DNA of 64,000 nucleotides. Origin: Breviolum minutum Mf 1.05b.01. Taxonomy: Eukaryota; Sar; Dinophyceae; Suessiales; Symbiodiniaceae. Of this stretch, positions 45,804-56,978 are shown piece by piece. A program made the position numbers and the translations under genes. The notes under the pieces are model-generated. The model saw nothing but the letters and a program-made list of their open reading frames with translations. It had not been told where the DNA came from and searched no databases. Position 1 is the stretch's first letter. Every line of letters starts with the position of its first letter. Location: contig DF239431.1 in the NCBI GenBank assembly GCA_000507305.1, forward strand, positions 1-64,000, written 5' to 3'.

Positions 45804-45892
45804 CCCTCCCTCAAACTAACATAGTCCCTAAAAATAGGCAATCCCAAAAGGAAAGTAGTCTCCCAACCACCAATTTTTGGCGGAGGGAGGGT
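45804..45892. mobile_element. Family C element
   Basis: TA-CCCTCCCTCAAACTAACATAG … GGAGGGAGGG-TA; right arm partly deleted. Confidence 0.75.
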
Positions 45893-46068
45893 AAGGTCTA
45901 TTTTAACAAGTTTTTGCAATCATAATTTTTGGCTAGACTAGTACAGAGTCATTCCGGTCATTCCTTATATATCATTCCTTGCACTATTTGTAAGTCATTA
46001 AAAAAAACATATGAACACGTCAGCATCTTCAAACACCGAAACGAAACCACAGCATCAAATCAGCTCAC

Positions 46069-46561
46069 TTGCGCAACACTCGAAACCGATGCAAGCAGTG
46101 CCTTTTTCTTGGCTTCAAAGTGATACGATGCACTCTTGGCATCCAACATGATGTCATATGCTCCTATGGAGCAAGAGCAGAAACCATTGGGAGACGTGGA
46201 TACATGGAAATTCACTCATGCGGAGGGTCGAACTTCTAGAACTTCTATGATGTGATGTTGGGAGATGATCATTGATTTTTGAAATCATACACATTAGTAA
46301 CATAGGATCCATATATGGGTATATTTACCTACATTTAGACACCCTTGGAGGGTCTAGAGTCTAGGTATGTCTAGGTAAAACATTGTAATTACAGTAGAAC
46401 TTGATCAACCATTTTCCTACAAATTATGACGAATCATGTCGTTACTTCGCGACAATCCCCACGTCGCAACAACAGTAACCTATCCGCGCCTGGAGAAATT
46501 CCTGTGACGGTGCCAAAGACCAGAGACTCCGCGGACTTTGGCGCTTGTGCTTCGGCAATAC
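46069..46561 (-). CDS. Two exons of unknown gene
   Basis: Exon 46480-46561 (acceptor CTTTAAG; IAEAQAPKSAESLVFGTVTG then ISPGAD, donor GTTACT) and exon 46069-46163 (acceptor CCATAG; AYDIMLDAKSASYHFEAKKK then ALLASVSSVAQ, donor GTGAGC). The phases at their ends differ, so one exon is probably missing between. A family D element lies in the gap. Confidence 0.45.
46290..46392. mobile_element. Family D element, damaged right arm
   Basis: CATAGGATCCATATATGGGT, then TTTACCTACATT; right arm no longer pairs. Confidence 0.55.
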
Positions 46562-47481
46562 CTTAAAGCATCAAACGGCGGGAAGATTCGTTGTGGTGAA
46601 ACCCTGAAATTCACCGAAAATTTGCAAAGGATTTCATCATCTGAACCCAAATCTTCATGAAATTGGGTTCAACATGTTGGCTTTTAGGGGTGTAGGTGTA
46701 CATAGTACCTTTTGACATGAACATAAGGTTGACTTCCAACATCTTCCAACTATTGGGTGGTTGTAATTTGCTCGCAGTGGTATGTGACAGAAACCACCAT
46801 CCCCCCTGAAAATCTTCAAACAAAATCATCCAATTATCATGATCAACTAACTTGTAATGCCTGTCATAGACAATTTTCCTGCGTGGTGTAAGAATTACGT
46901 TATCAAATATCGTTCAATTTTATGTAAGCATATCACTGAATAAGTGAATATGCATGCACCTGTTTGTTTTCTGTATATAAACATATACAGTAGCCGCACC
47001 CTTTGTTGTAGGTGAAACAACTCCAAAGGTCTCTCCGAAAGTGGACATACCAAGAAAACACATCGTGGCTCAATGGTATGTGTGTGGGGAGAGAACACCT
47101 GCCCACCCTGTAAATTGTATAGCTGAACATTGAACCAACACGACCACTTTCGTCATTTGGAAGGATTCTGTTCATACAGCCACACAAAAAAACAACCAGA
47201 TTCAACATGTTCCATCAAGGATCTGCAAAAGTTCAAACACGATCTCTCAGTCTCTCAGTGCATCATTCATTGATGAGACTTTGAACTATCCTTGGCTTCT
47301 TGTACAATTGTATAACTGCTGTTCATCCAATGACATGGAATAATTACTCATGCATATTCCTACTGTTTGAGTATCTATATAAATATCTATATATATATGT
47401 ATATATATATAAATGCATACATCTTAAATATATATATATATACATATATTTCTCAAAGAAATCACTCAAAGTCCGACTCAC

Positions 47482-47548
47482 CATTCCACCTCATCTTCAC
47501 AAGTCATGGGATGAAATGCCTTTTTTTGATCACCAGGCATTGGTGATT
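47482..47548 (-). CDS. Internal exon of unknown gene
   Basis: Acceptor TACAAG and donor TG|GTGAGTC (near-perfect consensus); 67 nt, SPMPGDQKKAFHPMTCEDEV then E. Upstream terminal exon 47763-47935 ends a different gene. Confidence 0.45.
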
Positions 47549-47619
47549 CTTGTAATTAGTGCTCATATCCATTGAGCAGTGTATCAAATATCACAACCCT
47601 TCTGACATTTCATTGAATC

Positions 47620-47745
47620 CTGGTTAGTTAGGGATCCTTATAACTACTCATTAAAATCCCTAATATATATATATATATATTATATACAGTATATATATAT
47701 GGCTAGTTTGCCATTCCCCTTTTTTTTAACCCCTAACCAACTAAC
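47620..47745. mobile_element. Family H element with TA-rich centre
   Basis: CCTGGTTAGTTAGGGATCCT … CCCTAACCAACTAAC around a TATA run. Confidence 0.7.
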
Positions 47746-47762
47746 GATTCTATTTTTTTATC

Positions 47763-47935
47763 TCAAATTGAATTTGTTGGATGCAAATCTGAGATGCTGA
47801 TGTCGGTTGGTGCGCCATTGTAGGTGTCAATCACTGCCATCTGTGCTGTCTCCGAAGGAGCAAAGACATGCGACCTCATGGCTTGAAGCTGGTTAAACCG
47901 AGAACGGCTTGTCGCAAGAATGTGACCATCATGTG
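47763..47935 (-). CDS. Terminal exon of unknown gene
   Basis: Acceptor TTTGCAAG, 56 residues: HDGHILATSRSRFNQLQAMR, SHVFAPSETAQMAVIDTYNG, ending ISDLHPTNSI and TGA. A coding-like piece at about 48015-48120 (ENLKCIKSLSDDLRMTRASD) may be the exon before it. Not recognised. Confidence 0.5.
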
Positions 47936-48396
47936 CTTGCAAAGGCATAATATATATATATATATGCAAAAGAATGCAAAATAAATACATATATGTATAT
48001 CAAAATATATACATAGAAAACAAATGACTCATGAAAGCGTCAGAAGCTCTGGTCATGCGCAAGTCATCACTTAGACTTTTGATGCACTTGAGGTTTTCCT
48101 TTTTGGTACAGCCGATCGTTTTACAATGTTTCTTGCGTGTACAGAACCATTTTGCACCCCTCCTTACTTAGTCTTCACATGTTGTGACCGTGGCTGTGGC
48201 TCATATCCAATTATGTTAAAATAGAGATTGCTGATGATTTGTTGACGTCCCAATGTACACAGTACCTCCAACCGAATTACCACAAAAAGAGTCTAAGAAC
48301 TTACTCCGAACTGTATCAAAGCATACCAAAACGTATCCAAAACTACCCAAACCCATCGAACAAATAAATCATGATTTCCAACAACAAAACACAACA

Positions 48397-48470
48397 CTAC
48401 CGTTGAAGATCCTGCACCAGTTGAGGAAAAGGTAGTTTCTCCCATCATTTACAAAGTTTTAGACATTCCA
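48397..48470. mobile_element. Family A half-copy
   Basis: Left arm GTTGAAGATCCTGCACC plus the interior; ends 11 nt from the exon donor at 48481. Confidence 0.6.
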
Positions 48471-48481
48471 GTGAAACGTAC

Positions 48482-48827
48482 GACGCTCTGTATCTCCTTC
48501 ATGCCAAAGCATTGGCCATAATGTGTAAACTCAGTCCAGTTTAGCATGTCATACGAGTCCAGATGGTCCACTAATGCTGAAGGACACTCCACCACTCTGT
48601 TACCAACAGTCTTAAGCGGAGGCAAAGATGTGCCAGCGTCGGATTTCCATCTTCATTATAGTTTTTCAACTCATAGTGACCCAACCAACCCTTCCCTTCC
48701 TCCCCCCCAAACCATCCCCTTTCGATTTGGAGGGGTCAAGGAACATAAATGACAGTGATTGACCTGGATCCTGACTCTTATGCGCCAGGAGCATTAAAAT
48801 GGCATCATGCTGAGGAAGCCCCTCGAC
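48482..48827 (-). CDS. Two exons of unknown gene, frame of the second ambiguous
   Basis: Exon 48764-48827 (VEGLPQHDAILMLLAHKSQD then P; donor GTCAATC) is followed by a segment with acceptor GAAG at 48651. Read in phase 2 the second exon is open for 56 codons (WKSDAGTSLPPLKTVGNRVV…) to a GTACGT donor at 48481. Read in phase 1, as the first exon demands, it gives GNPTLAHLCLRLRLLVTEWW and stops at TAG. I could not decide between them. Confidence 0.4.
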
Positions 48828-48878
48828 CTTGGTAGGTGAAAATGTGGACCGACATTCTGATGGGGGGAAAATGGGAAA

Positions 48879-48965
48879 CCATGGGAATCCCCCACGGTTT
48901 AACGCTGATTTTCTAGGGGTTGAAAAAAACCTTCATGAATTTCCATGGGTTGTTGGGGGTCCAAG
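48879..48965 (+). mobile_element. Family G element, shortened
   Basis: ACCATGGGAATCCCCCACGG … CCATGGGTTGTTGGGGGTCC. Confidence 0.65.
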
Positions 48966-49094
48966 AAGGGAACATATATCTTAAAATAGACCAGTAACAC
49001 AATCTGTGGCATTCATAGTTCCAACTCGGAATGTTCATCTTAAATGATTTTTGATACATAGCTGATATCTCAACTGCAGTGAGGTCAACAACAA

Positions 49095-49330
49095 TCACAC
49101 AAAGAACATCTCAACAGAAATGGAGCCAACACTGTAATTGTGACGCCAAGGTACAGTAAAGACTCCAGCTGTCTTGTTGCCCTGCTTGAATTCTAGGTTG
49201 TCACCCGCCTTGAACTCTTTGTTAAAGGACTGGCATTTCATGTACCTGTCACTGGATTCCGAACATTCAGTTTGAGAAATTTCACAAATTGAATTGTTGT
49301 AAGTAAAAGCCTCTGGTAAATCTTGGATTC
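49095..49330 (-). CDS. Terminal exon of unknown, possibly extracellular, protein
   Basis: Long open minus frame with regularly spaced Cys: …EAFTYNNSICEISQTECSES, SDRYMKCQSFNKEFKAGDNL, ending GSISVEMFFV and TGA at 49097-49095. Cys spacing and N-linked-type NNS/NKT sites suggest a secreted or lumenal domain. The 5' boundary is not fixed (candidates near 49300-49330). Confidence 0.5.
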
Positions 49331-49431
49331 TCGCAAATAGTCAGAAGAATTTGCATGACTGTTGAGTGGAATCTTATGGATCATCTATATCTAAGCATAT
49401 CTACAGGTGATCAACATCTCTTGACTTACAC

Positions 49432-49530
49432 CCCTGAAAACTAACATGACATTAGAAAATTCCCATTGTCAATAGGACTTACATCTTCATGGTGGATTTG
49501 AACAAATTGCCATGTTAGTTTTCGGGGTGT
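49432..49530. mobile_element. Family C element
   Basis: ACACCCCTGAAAACTAACATG … CATGTTAGTTTTCGGGGTGT, 20-nt near-perfect arms. Confidence 0.85.
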
Positions 49531-49698
49531 TAACCATCCCTTCGGAAAACGATACCAATTCTCCGTTAGCCTCCCTCCCCCCAAAAAAAACAGCGGCTAC
49601 ATGTATGGAAGATTTACCTTACATTTACCATAAATTGATGCAAAGTGTACCTGGATCTTCCAAGGGTTGGGGTCCCTTTTTACACCATCCCTTAGGGT

Positions 49699-49848
49699 TC
49701 AAACAGCACCCCCTCCAAGATCCATGAACCAACCGGTAACGGTTTCGCGGCACGTGAGTGGCTCGGTACTAAGGATCTCCGAACCCTTCACCTTGACCGA
49801 TTCAGGGATACACCAACGGAAGGGGAAAACCCAAGGGATATGCTCCAG
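49699..49848 (-). CDS. Coding-like terminal exon
   Basis: Acceptor ATATCAACAG, then a 49-residue open frame LEHIPWVFPFRWCIPESVKV … GWFMDLGGGAV to TGA. In the phase required by the exon at 50338-50499 the same acceptor instead gives WSISLGFSPSVGVSLNRS and a GTGAAG donor. Which reading is used is open. A family G element lies just upstream. Confidence 0.35.
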   Translation of the reverse strand: MEHIPWVFPFRWCIPESVKVKGSEILSTEPLTCRETVTGWFMDLGGGAV

Positions 49849-49873
49849 CTGTTGATATATATATATATATATG

Positions 49874-49992
49874 AACCCATGGGAACCCACACGTTTCTAC
49901 CTTCATTTTTAGGGGTTATAAGTTATAACCCATAATTTTTGGGGGTTGAAAAAAGCCTTCATGAATTTATGGGTTGTTGGGGTCCAAGGGAA
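49874..49992 (+). mobile_element. Family G element
   Basis: Complete copy, upstream of the exon at 49699-49848. Confidence 0.75.
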
Positions 49993-50337
49993 GTATATAG
50001 CTGTAATATGAAGTTGTTTAGAAGACATTTTCATAACTATAATATGCTATGTTTACTGCGGGCTGTTACGTTCAAAGGTATTGTTCTCACAGGATATTCG
50101 CTGAATCATAGAGGATTTTAGTTTCTGATTGTAGCTCATGATTTGACAGATTGGATGTGATGGTGCATCATGTTGTGTCTTAATGATTATTAATGTATAT
50201 ATTATCGAACACTATAGCTACAAATTAGACACAGGATAATTCATGACATAAGGCAAAATGAAACATTCAAACATATACAACAATTATATACATCACACCA
50301 AATCCAACCACCAATAAGTCCAACCCACCAATCTCAC

Positions 50338-50811
50338 CTTAAATGATTTTTAAACGAAAATCCTTCAGCCCTTGGGAATCCAACGACATCAAAGGCAGCG
50401 TCTGATGCAAAGACATTGCACACACGTAGCTCTTGATGAAATTCTACCTGAAGCTTGGAGAGAACAGAAGCAGTGAGGTCATTCATCTCAAAGGCAAAAC
50501 TGTGTATATCATCTATACGTAAAAATGTATATAAACAAATATACACACATGTTTGAATATATAGTATCATATTGTTTATGTCATTTCGTTATTATGTATT
50601 TTTATAATGGAAAGCTTCCATTCACTGCCATCTTATGCCTTCCAACTCGTGGCCGGCTAGTGGGATCCCAATGCCTTCAGCATCTGGTGGGAACGCATGA
50701 AACCAGCAGATGCCAGCACTGGAAGTGCCCATAACCACAACCTCGGGTCGTTGATCCGAACAGAATTCGATCTTCCAAATGTTTGTTTCATCGTCGTTGA
50801 ATGTGTAAAAA
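50338..50811 (-). CDS. Beta-propeller-like (WD-repeat-like) protein, two exons
   Basis: Exon 50626-50811 (61 codons) and exon 50338-50499 (53 codons) join in phase 2 (donor CA|GTGAATG, acceptor ACACAG; next donor GTGAGA). The first reads FYTFNDDETNIWKIEFCSDQ, RPEVVVMGTSSAGICWFHAF. The strand pattern (IWKIEF…VVVMGTS-AGICWF) resembles a WD or similar propeller blade. The second contains EMNDLTASVLSKLQVEFHQE and AFDVVGFPRAEGF. A possible 22-nt microexon at 50886-50907 and coding-like sequence at 51110-51230 (MLDMWEVSKGVALV) may be earlier exons. The WD call is inference from strand rhythm, not from a full repeat. Confidence 0.5.
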
Positions 50812-50965
50812 CTATACGTCAACATGTTGAGACTTGCGGTCTTTTGCTATTTCTTCCTTGAGAATCCTTGAGAAAGGCTTTGCACTGGCATCTCCCTAGA
50901 ACAGCTACTGCTTTGTTTCGAGGTGTTCAGCAATCTTTTTGTGTCCCTATTTTTTCCTGAGTATA

Positions 50966-51047
50966 TACACCCCGGAACCTGAAAATCAGCCCCTGGAAAA
51001 GGAGATTCCTATCATTTTGGAGTTCCACGTTAAACTTCAGGGGGGTA
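50966..51047. mobile_element. Family E element, shortened left arm
   Basis: TACACCCCGGAACCTGAAAA … TCCACGTTAAACTTCAGGGGGGTA. Confidence 0.7.
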
Positions 51048-51237
51048 TCTGTTTGTTGTTGTCAAAATACCACGATTTTTCGGATCTTTTTGTTTACCGC
51101 CAGGTGGCATCATCCTGGACCCAGGGATTTTCCGCAAAGTCCTGACAAGCAAACGACCGTGGAGCCATGGTGCGATACCAGGGCGACACCCTTGGAAACT
51201 TCCCACATATCCAGCATTGCTTCACTTACAGGTGACT

Positions 51238-51350
51238 CTTTCTCCCATAATCATGGTTTCAGTGGAAAATGGCGAACTATTTGAAAGGTAACTATATACT
51301 ACTGGAGATACACCCATTCTTTGACTGAACCATGATTGTGGGAGGAAAGT
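51238..51350. mobile_element. Family K element
   Basis: TTTCTCCCATAATCATGG … CTGAACCATGATTGTGGGAGG. Its edge abuts a GTAAGT-like minus donor at about 51233. Confidence 0.75.
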
Positions 51351-51389
51351 GTAAGCTATGGTGAAACCTTTTTTTTTGGGCCTGTCCTG

Positions 51390-51475
51390 TCTTCAGTCTT
51401 CAATAGCTCGGAAAGTGCCCTTTGGATACTTGATCCAATGGCTGCTGGAACAAAAAAATCTTCAAGTGGGATCAA
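51390..51475 (-). CDS. Coding-like exon of unknown gene
   Basis: Acceptor CTGGTAG, reading LIPLEDFFVPAAIGSSIQRA then LSELLKTEDR. The plus strand is also open here for 79 codons; the minus reading is preferred because all firm genes lie on that strand. Confidence 0.3.
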
Positions 51476-51880
51476 TCCTACCAGTTGATGACTTTCTTTC
51501 CTCCCATGACGATCTCAAAAAAAAACGCCATGGTGTTGCTTCATCAATACTTGCTTCGTGCTTGGCTTGGAAAGATAGAATTCTGTGTGAGGGTTGATCT
51601 CTTTCTTTTCGTCAGATCCACCATCTTGAAGGAGAAAACATCAACTTTAAGTCATCTCCATATCTGACATGCGCCGCAGAAAACATGTTTGTAGATACCA
51701 ACTTTAGCCGGGTCATTGTGTACTCACGGACTTAACAAAGCAGAGCATTCCCCTTTCAAACGTTCAATGCCACTATATTCCTCCGCTTCGGCGTCAGCAT
51801 ATCATGAACCGGGTAACAATTTGGTAAAACCTGGACATAACTTTATGTAAAGCAGTTGCCATTTGCCACATTGCACATGT

Positions 51881-51971
51881 ACCCTGCAGGGAACTAACAT
51901 ATCCCACCTGGGGACAAGGAAAATCATCTTCAAAAGTGTCTTGGGAAGGGAATGTTAGTTCCCAGGAGAGT
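51881..51971. mobile_element. Family C element
   Basis: TA-CCCTGCAGGGAACTAACATATC … GAATGTTAGTTCCCAGGAGAG-TA. Confidence 0.8.
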
Positions 51972-52398
51972 ATTATATACAATTCTAGTACGGTGTACTA
52001 GGCGTTTATCCATCTGCACTCGTACCTGAATGGAACATGCCAAACAACCAAACAACAAAAACAAACAAATAACTGTAGCAGTCGCACTTGTAGGTTAAGT
52101 TCGGAGCCACCATGATCGAGGAAAGCTTGGAAGGGATGGCCAGGTCCTGGCTGTTTTTTTGTGCAAATTAGGGGTTTTCTGGCGCTGAATTGCGGACTCG
52201 ACCCATGAATTGTTCTACTTGCACCATAATCAAACTTCCCAAATAACCATGGTAGCCCATCAAAGCAATGGATTGCAAGGCAAATTCATGCATACTTTTT
52301 CCATCTTGGATTTGTTTTCAAATGGCCCTTTTTCCATGTCTTTTCTATAATTTGAGCATTTAAATTTGTATGCAAAGGCAGCTCCGTCCTCTTCTCAC

Positions 52399-52556
52399 CA
52401 CATAAACGCCATGACGAGAAAGTGATCATTGTTGCATAGTCCCTTCTGGAAAGGGTGAAAACAACAAAGCCGAAAGCTGTAGGAGTCAGTGAGCTGCAAT
52501 ATGGCTGCTTTTTTGAATTGTTGGTCATCTTCTGGCCAGTAGTTACCCAAGGTCAT
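52399..52556 (-). CDS. Internal or first exon of unknown gene
   Basis: Acceptor CTCAAG directly before ATG; 52 codons MTLGNYWPEDDQQFKKAAIL, QLTDSYSFRLCCFHPFQKGL…, donor TG|GTGAGA. A second minus frame is open for 80 codons over the same stretch (MTNNSKKQPYCSSLTPTAFG), so the frame is likely but unproven. Confidence 0.45.
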
Positions 52557-52654
52557 CTTGAGGTCAATTTATCTACAGTATATTCATGAAGAAAGTCTAC
52601 CAGGACCATAGCATCTTCACATGCTGAACACCCGGCACAAGAAGTCCTTGCTTC

Positions 52655-52785
52655 ATCCCTTCACTAAGCTGTGTTTAAGCATCTTGAGCCCTGAAATCCA
52701 CGCAGTTCTTGAATCGAAGGGAGAGTACCAATACATGACCAACGGTTTTGCAATAGCCTTCTGACCATTTTGGAAGTGAATTTTA
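52655..52785 (-). CDS. Coding-like terminal exon
   Basis: Acceptor ATGGTCAG, reading KAIAKPLVMYWYSPFDSRTA, WISGLKMLKHSLVKG and TGA. One alternative frame is open as well. Confidence 0.3.
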
Positions 52786-53071
52786 AACATAATTGAATCA
52801 CAAATATCATCGCTTACAGCAACAGCATTTCAATGCCCTTTTTACGTCTTTTATCATCAATCACGATTCTTCCAACATGGGCCACGTTGGGCCACTTTGA
52901 GAAGTGAAACAATCTCTCTAACCGTCGCGACCGTCAAAAGGACGGAATCTGATGGAATCTGGGTCGGCCCATTGATGCAAATCAGTGGTCAAGCCACCGA
53001 GTCGGTTTCAAGCCGCAAGAACCTTTAGGGACATGTTCATTTCAAATTCTTTGCTGTCCAAAAATACAGTG

Positions 53072-53370
53072 AATCTATCTATCTAAATATCTAAATATCC
53101 ATCTATCTATCTAAACATCTATCTATCTATCTATCTATCGATCGATCGATCTATCTATCTATCTATCGATCGATCTACCTATCTATCTATCTATCTATCT
53201 ATTTATCTAGTTATCTAATTTTCTATCGTCTATCTGTCCATCTGTCCATCTGTCCATCTGTCGATCTATCCATCTATCCATCTATCGATCTGTCTATCTG
53301 CCTATCTGCCTATCTGCTTATCTGTCTATCTGTCTACCTATCTATCTATCTATCTATCTATCTATCCATC
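53072..53370. repeat. (CTAT)n-type tetranucleotide tract
   Basis: About 300 nt of CTAT units with blocks of ATCGATCG, CTGTC and CTGCC variants. An interrupted microsatellite with no open exon across it. Confidence 0.9.
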
Positions 53371-53587
53371 CAACATAAACAAATCTCAGTGTTTTTTGTT
53401 TTTGGGCACTCATTCGTTACAATCCTCGTTATTTTCGCCAAATCATCTAAAACCTTCGGTTGGTTAGATCGATGGTTCAACCCACTCCATCAGCGGCGCA
53501 TACCGGGTGAGAAACCGGGTGAAAAGCTGTCAGCTGAACTTCTAGCAGCAGACACCTGGAGCATGGCAGGCAGCCATTGTAGATAAT

Positions 53588-53728
53588 CATGGCTGGTCAA
53601 CCTCCCCCCCTAACCTACACCCCCAGAAATCAGGGTTTAATAAGGCCTTATTAAGGGAAACTAATGGTTAATAAACCCTTAATAAGGCCTTATTTCTGGG
53701 GAGGGGTAGGTTGACTGACCATTATATA
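53588..53728. mobile_element. Family J palindrome
   Basis: CATGGCTGGTCAACCTCC … GGTAGGTTGACTGACCAT, with AATAAGGCCTTATT cores; the left half recurs at 38188-38270. Confidence 0.8.
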
Positions 53729-54078
53729 ACAATGAAATTTGAGCTATACAAACTTCGAACATGTCACTTTTAGAGGAAAATCAAAGTAGGCACCATCTCT
53801 TGTGCCAGATTCTAGCAACAAATTACAAATGAGTTGATAAAGCTTATTCAGGATGCTAGCACCCCTGCGAACTTGAACAAACCCAACTGGAAATACGTAC
53901 TACGATACTACTATTGCATCTTCCAACCCTTACTTTGGAGGTCTTCTTTCGGGGAATCGAAAAAAACAAATACCCAAGGACTGAAATAGTATTATGGGAA
54001 GCAAAATTGTGTATTATAACACCATGTAGTTATGTAGCGTCGTTTCACCGTTTGACATTTCTCAACAAGCAATGCCAC

Positions 54079-54200
54079 CTGTGGTATGGTGAAACTACTC
54101 CAAGGCGATGGTGGAAAAAGCACCTCGCGAGGGAGGTGCACTCTCTGTAGATTGATCTCATCGAATTTTGGATTATTCAGATTTTCCTGGGTGTTGCCAG
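54079..54200 (-). CDS. Coding-like exon of unknown gene
   Basis: Reads NPKFDEINLQRVHLPREVLF then PPSPWSSFTIPQ to a CCACAG|GTGGCA donor. The 5' boundary is uncertain. Confidence 0.3.
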
Positions 54201-54707
54201 GGAAAAGTTCAAGATTAATCAAGATGATCTATATTATATAATGTAGATACTACATAATCTAGATATGTTTGAGTGGGAGGAGGGAAGCTAGATACCGTGC
54301 TTCAGAATCACCTGTATCTGTGTCCAGTTCTGTATAGATCTACCGTATTGCTAAGGTACTACAGTAACATGTCAATATATATAAATCATACGCATACTGG
54401 AATGAAAGATTTGACACCAGTCAGGGATGGCAACCTATTTGAAACATTCAGGTCACATGTGTTGCCATGATCTTGGTTCCGGCCAGTAGTATCACAGTCG
54501 TTGACTGAAACTTGGGTTGATATTTTAGACTCTGCCACGAAATACGCTATGTATACAATACTTACAAACTATGCGTACTGCGCATTCAAAAAAATGTAAA
54601 GTTATATAGATCTACATGTTGTGGAATTCATGCACATTGACATCTCCATCTATGTGCAATTGCTAAACAATATGTAGCGGGATACATATTCTACGTTCCC
54701 TTCTCTA

Positions 54708-55592
54708 TCATCCTCTGCTTATGACCTCCTCCGTTTTGATGCGCGACCAATCAGGAGTAGGCCTTAGCGAGGCTGTTGAACCATGCGATGCATAGTAAAA
54801 TAATCAAGAGCGACAATGGCGACGACAACATCAAAAACAAACAAAAACGAACAACAAAAACACACACAACATTCATGGCAACACCAAACAACATAGTTCC
54901 TTCTGGCGCTGCCGGTAACCCTAACTTTTCAATGTTCCCTACACCATCCTGGACCATCCTTTATTATGATACATATTTCGAAAAATTTTGTACTCCAAGA
55001 AATCTCCAACAGGACCCACTGAACAGACCCCTAAACCTGAGTATCCTATAGCTCTAGCAACTTACTTAGGGGGCCGCTGGTAAGGTCCCATTCAATTTTT
55101 GATGGATGTACGCAAAACGGATGATTGCTGTAAATCAGGGCGAACTCGAATGGCCTTGGTTTCGAAGAATTGGACGTGGTCTGGACCGTCCCTGAGCCAT
55201 GCCGGCTGAAACGTCGAACGGGGGATGTTTTTTGATTTACCAAACCCTAAGATCAAATTGCAAATGTTGTCCATTCATTGATGTTTTTTTATGTTTGGTG
55301 AAATAAATTCCAATGTGGATGTATTACCGATTTTTAAGTCATGTGATTTTCTTTTCATATCATCGCATGTTATTATGATGTCAATGCAATCAACAACTGT
55401 TTTCTTTTTTTTATAAAAAATATCTTCCACCACGTGGAATCAAAAAATGAAACATGTGATTCAATTCGATCATTCACCCTGTAACAATAAAAGGTAGCTA
55501 CCCTACTGTGCCCTATCTTTTCACAACAATGCTGCAGTTTTGACATCAGGGCCAGCCTGGAACCCATGTTGAAACGCTGTGAGGTTCCTCAC
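54708..55592 (-). CDS. Unknown gene, last four exons, fully phase-consistent
   Basis: Exons 55525-55592 (VRNLTAFQHGFQAGPDVKTA then AL), 55066-55205 (acceptor CGTTTCAG, donor GTAAGT; RHGSGTVQTTSNSSKPRPFE, FALIYSNHPFCVHPSKIEWD…), 54885-54938 (NIEKLGLPAAPEGTMLF) and 54708-54772 (SLRPTPDWSRIKTEEVISRG, TGA). Phases 2, 1 and 1 match at all three joins. The last intron (54773-54884) is T-rich. The 107-residue tail is soluble and unrecognised. Confidence 0.6.
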
Positions 55593-56080
55593 CTCCTGAT
55601 GGGTGTTGGTAGGTATTGGTGTTTGATGAAAATTCGATCAAAATACATCAGAATACAATGCTCTTGGTGTTTTTTGATGAAAAATCTGATTAAAGAAACA
55701 CACTCTTGAATTTACGGTCTGTTTCCATTTTGGTGAGCTTTAAAGATCGAGTGCGGGGTGCGAGACGATCCGATTGCATCGACAATGGATGCACTGCAAA
55801 AATGGCCCGAATTGGCGGGGTCGGTTCAAGCCTGTGGGGGCTGATGAAAAGCAATTCGATATTGACTCTGCATCATTTTGCCAAAATGAAAGTTACCAAA
55901 GTTATAAAGTTGGTATCATAAAGATTGATTCTGGATCATCTTGGCATATATTATGTTTTCCATGTTTCTGAAGGCATCTTCCGAGCAAAATCGACAAACC
56001 AGCAACAGACATCTACTAGTTAGAGTCACACACGGAATTATATGCAATCTTCCTATTCTGGGCAAGTTTCTTAAACTCCC

Positions 56081-56633
56081 CTAAACGTCCATAAAGGCGA
56101 TTGAGGGAGGAATCCCAAAACACTTTGCCAACTGTGAAGTTTCAAAGTCGGGGAGAGGACTGCGCTCCTCCGAAAAATCAAGCCAACTGAGCTCTAAAAG
56201 CCCCGCATCCATTAGCCAATGAAACTTGTCTGAATAAAACCTGAGGACATGAGCTGGACCCCGACACACATGACTATATAAGTCTAGAGTGGCCGCATCA
56301 CTAGCAGTCACTATACCACCACCAAAGCCGGGAGCTGCCGAAAGAGAAGTCATCAGCAACCAAATCATGGGATCTTGCAAGGGAGAGCTGGATTCAAACA
56401 GACACATCCATGATGAGGTGACACATCGCCAGCTGAAGCCCCTGACCTATATATGAATACAAGACAGCGACATGCTACGCGACTTCACAAGTCAACACTC
56501 TCAAAATGGAGCAGCTCAACGGCACCATGGACTTTTTCCAAGCGCGGCACATACACACAAACCGTGTCCAATGGGGAGTGGTCCAAAAGTTTGGTCAGCA
56601 TGACAATTGGGTGCGTGAACCTCATGAGCATCA
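56081..56633 (-). CDS. Unknown gene, last two exons
   Basis: Exon 56489-56633 (47 codons, MLMRFTHPIVMLTKLLDHSP, LDTVCVYVPRLEKVHGAVEL…; donor GTGAAG) joins in phase 2 to 56081-56387. The second exon is 101 residues: SPLQDPMIWLLMTSLSAAPG, FGGGIVTASDAATLDLYSHV…, ending CFGIPPSIAFMDV and TAA/TAG-type stop. It is the longest single exon found. Leucine-rich, possibly membrane-associated or helical-repeat; no family recognised. Confidence 0.6.
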
Positions 56634-56874
56634 CTTCAGTTGAAAATTAAAAACACCCGCTATAATTTGCCCAGGATATGTAGTTTTTCCATGTTTTTCA
56701 CCTTGAAACACACTGAATGCATGTTTTTTTCAAGGCATGTCGACCCTGCATCTCTCCTTGTAGATTTCCCCAGCGGATCAAACCACTTTTAGCACAGGCA
56801 CGGCTATGCGCCTGGAAGTTTATAGTTCAACATGACGAACTTGGAGCGCAAATATCATGAAAAATCATGAGATA

Positions 56875-56978
56875 CTGTTGATGGAAGACATCCGGCGTTC
56901 ACCAGTTGAGGTTAGTTCATCCCATTATTGACAAGGTTTTATACATCCCAGGTGGTGCAGGATTTCTTCCATCAACAG
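56875..56978. mobile_element. Family A element
   Basis: Both arms complete; right flank GA instead of TA. Confidence 0.8.

Noticed and set aside
52900-53035. Plus-strand coding-like reading (VKRTESDGIWVGPLMQIS)
   Set aside because: The minus strand has a similar open reading and neither has convincing splice sites on both sides.
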